NCBI RefSeq assembly: GCF_040801915.1
Contig: NZ_JBFMIA010000007.1
Location: 1-64,000 of the forward strand
Direction of reading: 5' to 3'
Length of the DNA stretch: 64,000 nt
DNA from: Jeotgalibacillus marinus
GTDB lineage: Bacteria > Bacillota > Bacilli > Bacillales > Jeotgalibacillaceae
Shown: positions 43,873-53,311 of the stretch, piece after piece
Position numbering within the stretch: the first letter of the stretch is position 1
How the letters are laid out: every line of letters starts with the position of its first letter
The notes under the pieces: generated by a model
What the model saw: only the letters and a program-made list of their open reading frames with translations
What the model was told of the DNA's origin: nothing
Database searches by the model: none
Position numbers and translations under genes: made by a program

Positions 43873-45557
43873 ATATTACTACCTCGCCCTTTCAATACAA
43901 TGTTATATTTTTTTAATTTTCTAACAATAGTAGCTTGACTCGTGTCTAGTTGCTTTGCCAGTTCATATGTCGTCGTATATTTTTCAACTGCGCGCTTCAA
44001 TACATTTTCTTCAGCTGTTTCCACCGCTTTTTTCAATGTCACTTTTTCATTGATTTCAGTAGACGGGAAATTTATTTCTGTTTTATATTCAACTGGAAGA
44101 TGTTCGAGATTAAGCTTGTCTGCACTATTTAGTAGCACAATTTGTTCTAGTAAATTTGACAACTCTCTTATATTTCCCGGCCAGTGATATCGATAGAAAA
44201 AAGAAGAGAGTTCCGCATTCAACTCTTTTTTCATTTCATACTTTTTATTAATATTTTTCAAGAATATTTTTATTAAAGAATGTATCTCATCTTTACGTTT
44301 CCGTAAAGGAGGAATAGCAATCGGCACGACATTTAAGCGATAATATAAATCTTCACGAAATTTCCCTTCCTGGACCATTTCTTTTAAATTCCGATTCGTT
44401 GCTGCAATCAACCGCACATCGATTTTTTTAGTCGATGTCCCGCCAACCCGCTGAATTTCTCTTTCTTGAATGACCCTCAGTAATTTTACTTGAAGGTCTA
44501 ACGGCATTTCGCCAATTTCATCTAAAAACAATACTCCTTTATGTGCCAATTCAAACATTCCTGGTTTTCCATTTTTGCTTGCACCTGTAAAAGCACCACC
44601 CGCATACCCAAACAATTCTGACTCAAGGAGGTTCAAGGGAATGGCACCGCAGTTCACTTTAATAAATTTTCCTCTTCTTCTTCGCTCGCTTTCATTGTAA
44701 ATATATTTAGCCAGTACATCTTTACCAACACCAGTTTCTCCAAGAATCAGAACCGTAGCTGAGACATTAACGATACGTTTTGCGGTATCATAGATGATCC
44801 TCATCTGCTCGTTCTCCACAACGGTCTTTCCATCTATGAAGGACTCAATTCCTTTTAACCTCTCAATTTCCTTATGGTAGCTTTTATTTAAGTCGTTCGC
44901 TCTACGAAGGGCCGTCTGCAAACTATTTAAATCAGATAAGTCACGAACATTCGTAACAACGCTCTCCACTTCACCTTGTTCATTGAATACCGGATTGCCG
45001 GTAAGAAGTGTTTCCCTTCCTAAATAATTAAGTTGAACAAAAGATATACTTCTCTTTTTTTCTAACACCTTATGCGTGACCGATTTCTCAAGAATTCCCC
45101 GCTTAATTAAATCGTCTACCTTCTTATTCAAATAGTATTCTTTTGGTATTCCCGTAATTCTTTCAATTGCTGAATTCGTCCGCAATGTAACGCCATCCTT
45201 ATTCGTAATATAGATGCCGTCATAAGAATTTTCGATGACCGCATCAAGATGACGATTTAAACGTTGCAGTTCCTCCAGTTCAGTCAACTTGTTTTCAAGT
45301 TCTCTTGAAGTAATGCCTACATAGAAAATTCTATCTTCAGTCAATTGTTCTTTTAGAAAAATATACCTTTTATTGTTCAAGCGGGACTGAATTAATTTCC
45401 CTCCCTGCTTTTCATGCCATACGTCAAAGAGTGCTTTAACAGGTTTATTCAAAACGCTTTTCTTAAAGTCAGATAATAGGCTCTCATTCATACTAATTAC
45501 TTCATCATTTAAAGACGTTTCAAGACACAAAAACGTGATTTTATCCATCTGAATCAC
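43869..45557 (-). CDS. Sigma-54-dependent transcriptional activator with PAS domain
   Basis: A 562-residue enhancer-binding protein. A PAS domain (about residues 100-215: AVIENSYDGIYITNKDG) precedes the AAA+ domain with Walker A GETGVGKD, GAFTGA loop (GGAFTGASKNG) and Walker B LFLDEIGEMP. A Fis-type helix-turn-helix ends it (TYELAKQLDTSQATIVRKL). The N-terminal sensor detects an unknown ligand. GTG at 45557 follows AGGAGG by seven bases. It should bind the inverted repeats at 42848-42932 and drive the promoter at 42772. Confidence 0.93.
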   Translation of the reverse strand: MIQMDKITFLCLETSLNDEVISMNESLLSDFKKSVLNKPVKALFDVWHEKQGGKLIQSRLNNKRYIFLKEQLTEDRIFYVGITSRELENKLTELEELQRLNRHLDAVIENSYDGIYITNKDGVTLRTNSAIERITGIPKEYYLNKKVDDLIKRGILEKSVTHKVLEKKRSISFVQLNYLGRETLLTGNPVFNEQGEVESVVTNVRDLSDLNSLQTALRRANDLNKSYHKEIERLKGIESFIDGKTVVENEQMRIIYDTAKRIVNVSATVLILGETGVGKDVLAKYIYNESERRRRGKFIKVNCGAIPLNLLESELFGYAGGAFTGASKNGKPGMFELAHKGVLFLDEIGEMPLDLQVKLLRVIQEREIQRVGGTSTKKIDVRLIAATNRNLKEMVQEGKFREDLYYRLNVVPIAIPPLRKRKDEIHSLIKIFLKNINKKYEMKKELNAELSSFFYRYHWPGNIRELSNLLEQIVLLNSADKLNLEHLPVEYKTEINFPSTEINEKVTLKKAVETAEENVLKRAVEKYTTTYELAKQLDTSQATIVRKLKKYNIVLKGRGSNI

Positions 45558-45806
45558 AACAAGCCCTCCTTTTAAACCATTCTACATTTATTTTTTTAAT
45601 AATTCAAAAATTTAATAAAGACTACTTTTCATCCCTGAATCAGGTCTTTTTTTATTACCTTTTTCTCCATCTACCTGCGTTTCTATTATACTTTCAATTC
45701 AGAAAATTCGTTGTTTATTATAGAGTATTATTAAAAGCTGTATTATAATAGAGTCTATGTTCAATAAGCGTTCTTAAAAAAAAATGAACTTAACAAGGGG
45801 GAAGTT

Positions 45807-47120
45807 ATGGAACTTGTTCTCCAACAAAGACAACAACTCAATCTAATAATGACATCCGAGTTAAGACAAGCCATCGAACTATTACAATATTCCACTTACG
45901 AACTTTACCAATATATAAAAGAACAAGAGCTAGAAAATCCCTTAATAGAATTAGAAGAACAAAAGAACGAGCCTTTGTATGAAAAAAAAACGAGCGACAC
46001 GTCGAAGTCAATCAGCCCATCTAAACTGACATTGGAAGTAATAACAAGTAATGAGTTAGGTATGAGAAATAAGTTATCCCAACAAGCTATGTTCTTATTT
46101 AAGGATGTCCAAGATCAAAAATTAGTCCAATATATCATTCATCATATTGATGATAATGGATATTTATATTTCAATGAAAATGAGTCATTTGTTTATGGGA
46201 AGTTTGATGAAGCTGAAATTGACAGAGGAATTCAGCTTCTTCAACATGTTGGACCTACCGGGATAGGCGCAAGAGGTTTGAAAGAATGTTTACTATTGCA
46301 AATAACAAACGATTTTCCGGAAGAAAAATTAGCTGAATGCCTAATTCAGAATTACTTGGATCTATTAGCAAATAGAAAATGGGATGATATTGCTGCTCTC
46401 ATGAATATATCATTGACCAAAGTAAAAGATATTTATGACTTTATTCTAACTCTTAATCCAAAACCGTGTTCCTGCATCGCTGACTTTTCAACACAATATT
46501 TGAACCCCGATATTATTGTAGAGGTTAAAAAAACGGGTATTTCTTTTTATTTAAATGATAGTTATTTGCCTACAATTCATTTTAATAATGAATATACTAG
46601 TTTGATTAATAATAAAGATGAAACGTCAAAGTATATTAGTAAGCAATATAATAATTACCAATGGTTGCTTAGCAGTATAGAACAGCGTCGTGAAACAATA
46701 TTGAAAATAGTAAAGGTCATTATCAATAAGCAAGAAAACTTTTTTAGAGACGGATTGATCTCACTTAAACCCCTAACATTAAAAGAAGTATCAGAAGAAA
46801 TAGAAATGCATGAATCTACTGTTAGCAGGGCTACTATGAATAAAGTTATCCAAACACCTAAAGGCACATTTAACCTTCGGATGTTCTTTACGTCAAAGTT
46901 AGAAACCGCAGACGGTAATTCCATTTCTCAAACAAGGGTGAAGGCTCTCTTAGAGACTTTTATTGCAAAAGAAAATAAATTCAAACCGTTTTCAGATCAA
47001 AAAATAGCTGATTATTTTAATAATGAAAAAGGGATTACTATATCAAGACGTACGATTAGCAAGTATCGAGAAGAACTAAAAATCCCATCTTCAAGTAGAC
47101 GTAAAGAGATTAAAGTATGA
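45807..47120 (+). CDS. rpoN: RNA polymerase sigma-54 factor RpoN (SigL)
   Basis: A 437-residue sigma-54. The N-terminal activator region is Gln- and Leu-rich (LQQRQQLNLIMTSELRQAIE); the core-binding region follows; the C-terminal DNA-binding part has a helix-turn-helix and the RpoN box SRRTISKYREEL. The ATG follows AACAAGGGGG. It is divergent from the activator gene with a 250-base intergenic region. In B. subtilis sigL sits elsewhere; here it is placed next to a target operon. Confidence 0.95.
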   Translation: MELVLQQRQQLNLIMTSELRQAIELLQYSTYELYQYIKEQELENPLIELEEQKNEPLYEKKTSDTSKSISPSKLTLEVITSNELGMRNKLSQQAMFLFKDVQDQKLVQYIIHHIDDNGYLYFNENESFVYGKFDEAEIDRGIQLLQHVGPTGIGARGLKECLLLQITNDFPEEKLAECLIQNYLDLLANRKWDDIAALMNISLTKVKDIYDFILTLNPKPCSCIADFSTQYLNPDIIVEVKKTGISFYLNDSYLPTIHFNNEYTSLINNKDETSKYISKQYNNYQWLLSSIEQRRETILKIVKVIINKQENFFRDGLISLKPLTLKEVSEEIEMHESTVSRATMNKVIQTPKGTFNLRMFFTSKLETADGNSISQTRVKALLETFIAKENKFKPFSDQKIADYFNNEKGITISRRTISKYREELKIPSSSRRKEIKV

Positions 47121-47220
47121 AGAGGCCCAATATGGTATGTCAACACGAAACTAAAAAAATTTAAGGTGTAGCTGTTGTAGTAGTACCCTCCCTTAATTGT
47201 GCTTGACCTTAAAGTAGGTG

Positions 47221-47877
47221 TCAATTAAATGTAGTCGATTTATCATGCTTACGTTCTAACTCCTCTTTAATTAATTTTATTACGCGTTCAAAATAGGTCT
47301 TCTCATGTGGCAGAAAGCTTTTTTTGCTAACACTCTTATTGATTAAAATTTTTTCTCCAGCATTAGTTATTTCAAACCCTTCAATTTTAATTTCTTCTTT
47401 TTCCCCTAAACACAGTTCATAAAAGGATTTAAATTCAGCTTTTACAACTCCTGACACTTCTTCTGACTGTAATTCATATTCATCATCCAAGGTATTTTCA
47501 CTTCTATATAGAAATACGTTACCTAGTTCTTTATCAATAAAATCATCTTGGATTATTCGATCTTTTATTACACCTAGTGAAAATAGATCACCAAAAGATA
47601 CGTCGATACCTAACTCCTCTTTAACCTCTCTTATTCCATCAGCAATCGTTTCGTTGGCTAATATATGTCCAGCTGCTGTGATGTCTAAAAGGTTTGGAAA
47701 ATCCTTCTTATCATCACTTCGTATTTGAAAGTGAATGTAATTTTTATCGTTTTTTGTACTTATAAACCAACAATGGAACGTTTCGTGCCAATGTCCTATT
47801 CTATGTACTTCTTCACGTGTTGCCACGCCTAACTGCTTGTTATCTTCGTCAAATATATTGATTTTTTCCGTATCCAT
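47221..47877 (-). CDS. NUDIX hydrolase
   Basis: A 218-residue NUDIX protein. The box reads GHILANETIADGIREVKEEL, with a six- rather than seven-residue spacer between the first Glu and the REV segment, as in the YfcD/IPP-isomerase-like subgroup. HETFHCWFIS upstream fits that subgroup. It hydrolyses nucleoside diphosphate-linked or similar substrates; the substrate is not known. ATG at 47877. The C-terminal 60 residues are charged and helical. Confidence 0.85.
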   Translation of the reverse strand: MDTEKINIFDEDNKQLGVATREEVHRIGHWHETFHCWFISTKNDKNYIHFQIRSDDKKDFPNLLDITAAGHILANETIADGIREVKEELGIDVSFGDLFSLGVIKDRIIQDDFIDKELGNVFLYRSENTLDDEYELQSEEVSGVVKAEFKSFYELCLGEKEEIKIEGFEITNAGEKILINKSVSKKSFLPHEKTYFERVIKLIKEELERKHDKSTTFN

Positions 47878-48192
47878 TGATCATTCCACCTTTCTTTTTT
47901 TATGTGATACTAATGAACGAGTCAGTTCTACCACTAAAAGGTATACTCATAATTATCTTCCGTATAGCGAATCCGCCTTCCGTTTATCGAGTTTTATAGC
48001 AGGGTAGCAGGGCATCATAAGGTAAAATCTCATTCATCTGAGGTCCAAGTGCAATTGAAACGTTCATTACATAATTAATTATGGTAAAGCAGTTATTTAT
48101 GTTTGTTTTATTTGAACCTAGGGTATAAAATACACAAAGTGAAAAATTATTCACACAATTTTTCAACCAAATGTTTGAGTGGAGGATTTAAA
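47878..48192. other. Intergenic region without a gene
   Basis: AT-rich divergent spacer between the NUDIX and MFS genes. It should hold both promoters; I see no strong consensus element. Confidence 0.5.
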
Positions 48193-49722
48193 ATGGATAG
48201 TCAACAAACGCACCCAAAACCCCCTTATGCCATGATTGCCATCCTATTTGTAGGGGCATTCGTCGCATTACTAAACAATACATTATTAAATGTCGCATTG
48301 CCGACGATCATGCAAGAATTCGACGTTCAAGCTTCTGTTGTGCAATGGCTTACCACTGGATATATGCTTGTAAACGGAATATTGATTCCAGCCAGCGCAT
48401 TTTTTGTTCAAAAGTATACAAACCGAAAATTGTTTATCACGGCGATGTCGCTGTTTACACTGGGAACACTTCTCGCCATTCTCGCACCTTCTTTCGGTAT
48501 TTTAGTTGCTGCCCGTATGATTCAGGCTTCTGGATCTGCCATGATGATGCCACTTCTAATGAATGTCATGTTAGCAGCTTTTCCGGTCGAGCGCCGAGGA
48601 ACAGCAATGGGGATTTTTGGTCTCGTTATGATCACAGCTCCTGCTATTGGCCCGACACTGTCAGGTTGGGTACTCGAACATTCCACCTGGCGCACACTAT
48701 TCGAGATTATCTTGCCATTTTCCATATTGACGCTTACTTTAGCGATTTTTAAATTGCGAAATATTACACCGAATCGTGACATGAAGATAGACATTCTTTC
48801 ACTTATTTTGTCTAGCATCGGTTTCGGTGGAATTCTTTACGGATTCAGTACAGCAGGTGATAAAGGCTTTGACGCACCGATTGTCTATGGAACCATCATT
48901 GTTGGTGCCATTGCACTTGTTATATTCATTTTACGACAGCTCCGATTGGATGATCCAATGCTGGAGTTTAGAATTTACAAACACCCGATGTTCGCTTTAT
49001 CTTCAGCCATATCTATTCTGTTATCCATTGCCATGTTTTCCGCAATGATTCTTACACCGCTCTATGTCCAGACGATACGAGGAATTTCTCCATTCCATTC
49101 AGGTTTACTTATGCTTCCGGGCGCAATTGCGATGGGACTTATGTCTCCAATCACAGGAAAATTATTTGATAAGTACGGGGCACGAGGGATGGCGATTATT
49201 GGTCTTACAATTACCGTGGTTACCACTTATTTCTTAAGTACACTCGACATGTCATCTAGTTATTATTACATCATGATGATTTATACGATTCGTATGTTTG
49301 GGATTTCATTGGTTATGATGCCTGTTATGACAAACGGCTTGAACCAATTGCCGATGGCCGCGAACCCACATGGTACGGCAATGAATAATACCTTACAGCA
49401 AATATCGGGCGCGATTGGTTCCGCACTGCTCATTACCATTATGAATAAACGAATGGAGACAAAAGGTGCTGAACTCGCTGCCGATGCTGCCCAGAGCGGG
49501 AACACCCCAACAACTCCAGAAGGACTAGCGGCAATGGAACAAGAACTAATCAGCAAAGCCATGCTTGAAGGAATTAATTATGCATTCTTCGTAGCCATGA
49601 TTTTTGCCGTTATTGCCTTGATTTTATCGTTCTTTATTAAACGTGTTACAGCGGAAACTACTCATAAACTGACTGAAGAAGATCAGGAAAGGGATACTGA
49701 AACGATTACCACCCCTAAATAA
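48193..49722 (+). CDS. MFS multidrug exporter, DHA2 (14-TM, EmrB/LmrB-like)
   Basis: A 509-residue transporter with about 14 hydrophobic helices. The DHA2 motifs are LNVALPTIMQEF (helix 1 end), QWLTTGYMLVNGI (helix 2) and the GPTLSGWVLEHSTWRTLF motif C region. It exports drugs by proton antiport. The ATG at 48193 follows GGAGG by seven bases; a longer frame starting 90 bases upstream has no such signal. No regulator gene is adjacent. Confidence 0.92.
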   Translation: MDSQQTHPKPPYAMIAILFVGAFVALLNNTLLNVALPTIMQEFDVQASVVQWLTTGYMLVNGILIPASAFFVQKYTNRKLFITAMSLFTLGTLLAILAPSFGILVAARMIQASGSAMMMPLLMNVMLAAFPVERRGTAMGIFGLVMITAPAIGPTLSGWVLEHSTWRTLFEIILPFSILTLTLAIFKLRNITPNRDMKIDILSLILSSIGFGGILYGFSTAGDKGFDAPIVYGTIIVGAIALVIFILRQLRLDDPMLEFRIYKHPMFALSSAISILLSIAMFSAMILTPLYVQTIRGISPFHSGLLMLPGAIAMGLMSPITGKLFDKYGARGMAIIGLTITVVTTYFLSTLDMSSSYYYIMMIYTIRMFGISLVMMPVMTNGLNQLPMAANPHGTAMNNTLQQISGAIGSALLITIMNKRMETKGAELAADAAQSGNTPTTPEGLAAMEQELISKAMLEGINYAFFVAMIFAVIALILSFFIKRVTAETTHKLTEEDQERDTETITTPK

Positions 49723-49776
49723 AGAGCGTAAGATAAAATTTTTGCTCCTTATAAAGAGTAGCCGGATATAATATAG

Positions 49777-49823
49777 AAAAAAGGCTGGATCAAAAGTATA
49801 AACTTTTGGTCTAGCCTTTTTTG
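49777..49823. terminator. Terminator after the MFS gene
   Basis: Long imperfect stem AAAAAGGCT...CAAAAGT / ACTTTTG...AGCCTTTTT followed by T. Confidence 0.88.
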
Positions 49824-49949
49824 GGGTTATGGATAAAAGCATTTAGAGACCTTTTTGGTATCCTTCCGAACAAAAATAACAATTCTTATTAAACACAAAG
49901 AGATACGTCGCTTATCATTTCGGTGATTTATTGAACTTCCTCTAAATAA

Positions 49950-49980
49950 GAAGAGGTCTCCTAAATGAGGAAACCTCTTC
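49950..49980 (-). terminator. Terminator after the sugar-binding protein gene
   Basis: GAAGAGGT/ACCTCTTC arms with inner TCCT/AGGA pairing, T-rich on the minus strand, 12 bases after the stop codon. Confidence 0.8.
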
Positions 49981-49992
49981 AATCTTCTTCTA

Positions 49993-51279
49993 TTACATTT
50001 CAGGTGCTGCGTTTTGTAATGCTTCAATAAGGTTATCAGCCTCTCTTTGTGTAACAAAGATGTTTACAGCTTGATTAGCTTTCGTTACAAATCCTTCAGA
50101 TGCTGCTGAACCATGTGCAAGACTTGGAATGAGTCTTGAAGTCTTGAAGTCTTCCATCGTATCTTTACCATAGTCATCATATTTTGACAAATCGGCATCG
50201 ACTCGTGCTGGAATGGAACCTTTTAATGGATTAAATGCATCTTGACCTTCGACTGAACCGAGTACAGTTAAGAACTTTTTCACTTCATCTGGATTTTCAA
50301 TTCCTTTTGGCAACCCAAATGTATCTGTGATGACAGCAAAATCGCCGTCTGTCTCAGGAAAGGCAACATACCCAAAGTCTTTATTTGCTTCTAGATTTAA
50401 ATCATTAGCAAAATATCCTTTTGCCCAGTCACCCATATTAATCATTGCGGCTTCACCATTTGCTACAAGCTGAGCAGAATCCTGCCAGTTACGGGATGCA
50501 TGATCCTCATTCACATAATCAAGCATCTTCCCGAATTTTTCTACCGCATCAACCACTCGTTCATCATCAAAGTCAATCTCACCTGCAAAAAGTTTACTAT
50601 AATCATCTGGTCCTAATACACCTAAAAGTACATTTTCAAAAATCTGTGTTGCTGTCCATGACTCTTTGTCACCTAATGCTAGTGGAACAATGCCAGCATC
50701 TTGTAATTGATCTGCAGCGGTGAAAAACTCATCAAATGTTGTTGGTACTTCAATACCATTTTCCTCAAAAACCTCTAGGTTATAGAAAATTACATTCCCA
50801 CGGTGAATATTTACAGGTACAGAATAAATGTCTTCACCTTGACTTACCAGCTCAATTAATTCTTCTGGGAATTTATCCATCCACTCATTTTCTTCATACA
50901 AATCATTGATTGGTTCCATTTTATCTGCTGCAACCCAGCTCTTATTAAGCTCTTCGCCACCATGCACTTGGAACGTTGATGGTGGATCATCCCCTTGCAT
51001 TCTTGTGGTTAACACTGCTTTCGCGTTCGTACCAGCTCCACCGGATACTGCAGCGTTGTCAACTTCAATATCTGGATGTTCCTCTTCAAATAAATCAATT
51101 AATGCGAGCAATCCATCCTCTTCTCCAGCCCCTGTCCACCAGCTGAAGATTTCTACTTTACCACTTGCACTACCACCATCTTCACTAGAATCACCATCAG
51201 ATTCCCCCGACGAATCAGAGCTACACGCAGACATCACGAGTACAAGCGCAAATAATACTGAAAGTCCATATAATTTCAC
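49993..51279 (-). CDS. ABC transporter sugar-binding lipoprotein (family 1), orphan
   Basis: A 428-residue extracellular solute-binding lipoprotein. The signal peptide ends in lipobox MSAC (Cys 19) and a Ser/Gly/Asp linker. Mature residues EIFSWWTGAGEEDGL are typical of the UgpB/MalE-type carbohydrate family. A GTG at 51279 follows GGGGG. No permease or ATPase genes are adjacent; the two-component system upstream on the same strand may be related. A perfect cre site precedes it, indicating catabolite repression. Confidence 0.9.
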   Translation of the reverse strand: MKLYGLSVLFALVLVMSACSSDSSGESDGDSSEDGGSASGKVEIFSWWTGAGEEDGLLALIDLFEEEHPDIEVDNAAVSGGAGTNAKAVLTTRMQGDDPPSTFQVHGGEELNKSWVAADKMEPINDLYEENEWMDKFPEELIELVSQGEDIYSVPVNIHRGNVIFYNLEVFEENGIEVPTTFDEFFTAADQLQDAGIVPLALGDKESWTATQIFENVLLGVLGPDDYSKLFAGEIDFDDERVVDAVEKFGKMLDYVNEDHASRNWQDSAQLVANGEAAMINMGDWAKGYFANDLNLEANKDFGYVAFPETDGDFAVITDTFGLPKGIENPDEVKKFLTVLGSVEGQDAFNPLKGSIPARVDADLSKYDDYGKDTMEDFKTSRLIPSLAHGSAASEGFVTKANQAVNIFVTQREADNLIEALQNAAPEM

Positions 51280-51297
51280 GACAATAACCCCCTTATT

Positions 51298-51313
51298 TTG
51301 ATAACGCTTTCAA
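51298..51313 (-). promoter_or_regulatory. cre site (CcpA operator)
   Basis: TTGAAAGCGTTATCAA on the minus strand fits the consensus WTGNAARCGNWWWCAW at every position, 19 bases upstream of the GTG start. Confidence 0.85.
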
Positions 51314-51721
51314 TTTACATTATAAAAAAATTCAAACAATTAATACAACTAAATTACTGCACTATTTTACGTTTTTCTTCATTTTTTAAAGATACTTTGC
51401 TGAAATTGTTGAGGGGGTTCATGATCATACGACTGTTGATTAGTTATAAACCATGGGACAACGATACGGATTTCGTCAATTGGGTATGCAGAATGATTAG
51501 AACTACACATGAACTCCACACAAACTTCACACCAACTACAGATTTTATTTTGTAGCGCAAATAAGGAAACAATAAGGAGATTTATATCAACATGGCATGG
51601 GATGCTGTAAAAATTATTTTTTTCCAGGTGGTGTTGGATTCACCACCTGATTCCCCGCCGTTTCTTCAAACTATGCTTGAACGAGTTCCCTTCTGAGTTT
51701 GAATCTCCCCACAAACAATTT
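51314..51721. other. Intergenic region without a gene
   Basis: AT-rich, about 400 bases. It holds a perfect CAGGTGGTG / CACCACCTG hairpin (51625-51649) without a T-run in the direction of the kinase gene. Confidence 0.5.
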
Positions 51722-53311
51722 TCATTTAGGAATACGGACTGTAAACAAAACCCCATCTCGTTCATTCGTTAACTTATATTGTATATGAAGAACATCAAAA
51801 ATTCGTTTCACAATATACAGTCCAAGACCACTTCCACCTGTATGTCTATTTCTCGATTTCTCTAATCTCTTAAATGGTTCAAAAATCGTATCTAACTGAG
51901 CTTCTTCTATTGATACGCCTGAGTTAAAGATGGTCATATAAATAGCATCCTTTGCATCTTTACAAGAAACTTGAACTTCAGCTTTATTAGGAGAATACAT
52001 CATCGCATTATGAATAATATTACGAAGTGCTTTCTCTACTAACTTTTCATCTGTATTACTCCAAAGGTCACGATCGACTTCTACTGTTACATCTAATTGC
52101 TTTTGAGAAGAAAAGTACTCAAGGGAATCCGTGACTTCTGTAAGCATCTTAGATAGATTTACTTTACGAACTTTCGGGTTAAACCCCACTTGATCAATTC
52201 TTGAAAGGTGCAAAATTTCCCTCACAAGAAATTCTAACTGTTCCATATTTTTATGAGAACGTTGTAAATACGTATCGCGATCCTTATAAACGCCAATATG
52301 ATGGATCATTCCTTCTAATTGACCTTTCACGACCGTAATCGGTGATTTTAGTTCATGGGAGATGGTGGCAAAAAAATCCTTTCTCTCTGCCTCCATCTTT
52401 CTTTCATGTTCTATATCTTCTTTCAATTTTTCGTTTGCATTATATAACTCATTCATTGTACTTTGTAAATTACTGGACATATTATTTAAACTTGCAGCCA
52501 ATTCACCTAGTTCGTCTTTGGACTTATACTCACTTTTATGTGAAAAATCTAGATTGATCATTTTTTTGGCCACTGAATTCAATTCAAGTAAAGGCCTTGA
52601 CAAAATTTTCGCATAAAAAAGTGCGCCAACGATTGAAATGAATAAAATAACAACAATTAAATAAGGTAAAAATTGTAAGATGACTTTTTGAACTTCATCA
52701 ACAGGTTGAAACGTTTGAAAAACTTTAAGGGTGAACTCTCCTTCCCTTACAGTTATCGGTTCCATTATGAATAATCCCTCTGTTCCCTCTCTTCCTCTTC
52801 TATCTATTTTCTCTATTTCTTTTTCTTCTATTTCTTCTATTTTCTCTATTTCTTTTTCTTCTATTTCTTCTATTTCTTCTATTTCCTCTATTTCTATTTC
52901 CTCCTCTATTCCCTCCCTTAGCGTCATTACTCTTCTATTGATAGCGATAACTGTATTTTCATCTATTTGTTCAATTATATCTATGTAACCATAAAAGTAA
53001 TAATCATGTTCCAATTCCAGTCTAACGGGTTTCCCATCAGGTGTTCCCACCTCAACAATAACATCATTTCCTAATTCGAAATTACGTCTGTGACCTAAAA
53101 AATATTTAATGGATTCTCCTTCTACTTCATCCTTAAACTGAGCGAATTCAGACTGTAAACTACTCAGTTTATAATCCTTATAAAAACCAGGGAGAAGAAA
53201 ATATAGAGCAAAATAAATAATAAATGACGCCAACATTAATAATATAGTCGTAATAACGAAAATTTTTAACACAATGCCTCTACGTTTTAAATGCACAGGA
53301 AAATTAATCAT
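51722..53311 (-). CDS. Sensor histidine kinase with acidic repeat in its extracytoplasmic loop
   Basis: A 529-residue kinase: TM1 (about residues 15-40), a long outer loop, TM2 (about 220-245), HAMP, then HisKA (ATISHELKSPITVVKGQLEG) and HATPase (N box RNIIHNAMMYSP, G box GGSGLGLYIVKR). It phosphorylates the response regulator at 53304. The outer loop holds about 40 residues of Glu/Ile/Lys repeats (IEEIEEIEE). The ATG at 53311 overlaps the regulator gene by eight bases. The ligand is unknown. Confidence 0.9.
   Translation of the reverse strand: MINFPVHLKRRGIVLKIFVITTILLMLASFIIYFALYFLLPGFYKDYKLSSLQSEFAQFKDEVEGESIKYFLGHRRNFELGNDVIVEVGTPDGKPVRLELEHDYYFYGYIDIIEQIDENTVIAINRRVMTLREGIEEEIEIEEIEEIEEIEEKEIEKIEEIEEKEIEKIDRRGREGTEGLFIMEPITVREGEFTLKVFQTFQPVDEVQKVILQFLPYLIVVILFISIVGALFYAKILSRPLLELNSVAKKMINLDFSHKSEYKSKDELGELAASLNNMSSNLQSTMNELYNANEKLKEDIEHERKMEAERKDFFATISHELKSPITVVKGQLEGMIHHIGVYKDRDTYLQRSHKNMEQLEFLVREILHLSRIDQVGFNPKVRKVNLSKMLTEVTDSLEYFSSQKQLDVTVEVDRDLWSNTDEKLVEKALRNIIHNAMMYSPNKAEVQVSCKDAKDAIYMTIFNSGVSIEEAQLDTIFEPFKRLEKSRNRHTGGSGLGLYIVKRIFDVLHIQYKLTNERDGVLFTVRIPK
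52796..52915 (-). repeat. Imperfect tandem repeat in the sensor kinase gene
   Basis: On the plus strand TTCTTCTATTTC-like units recur over about 120 bases, including two copies of a 33-base unit. All are multiples of three, so variation would change protein length without a frameshift. Confidence 0.75.

Noticed and set aside
51625..51649. Perfect CAGGTGGTG/CACCACCTG hairpin as a terminator for the kinase gene
   Set aside because: The sequence after it on the minus strand is A-rich, not T-rich, so it does not fit an intrinsic terminator.
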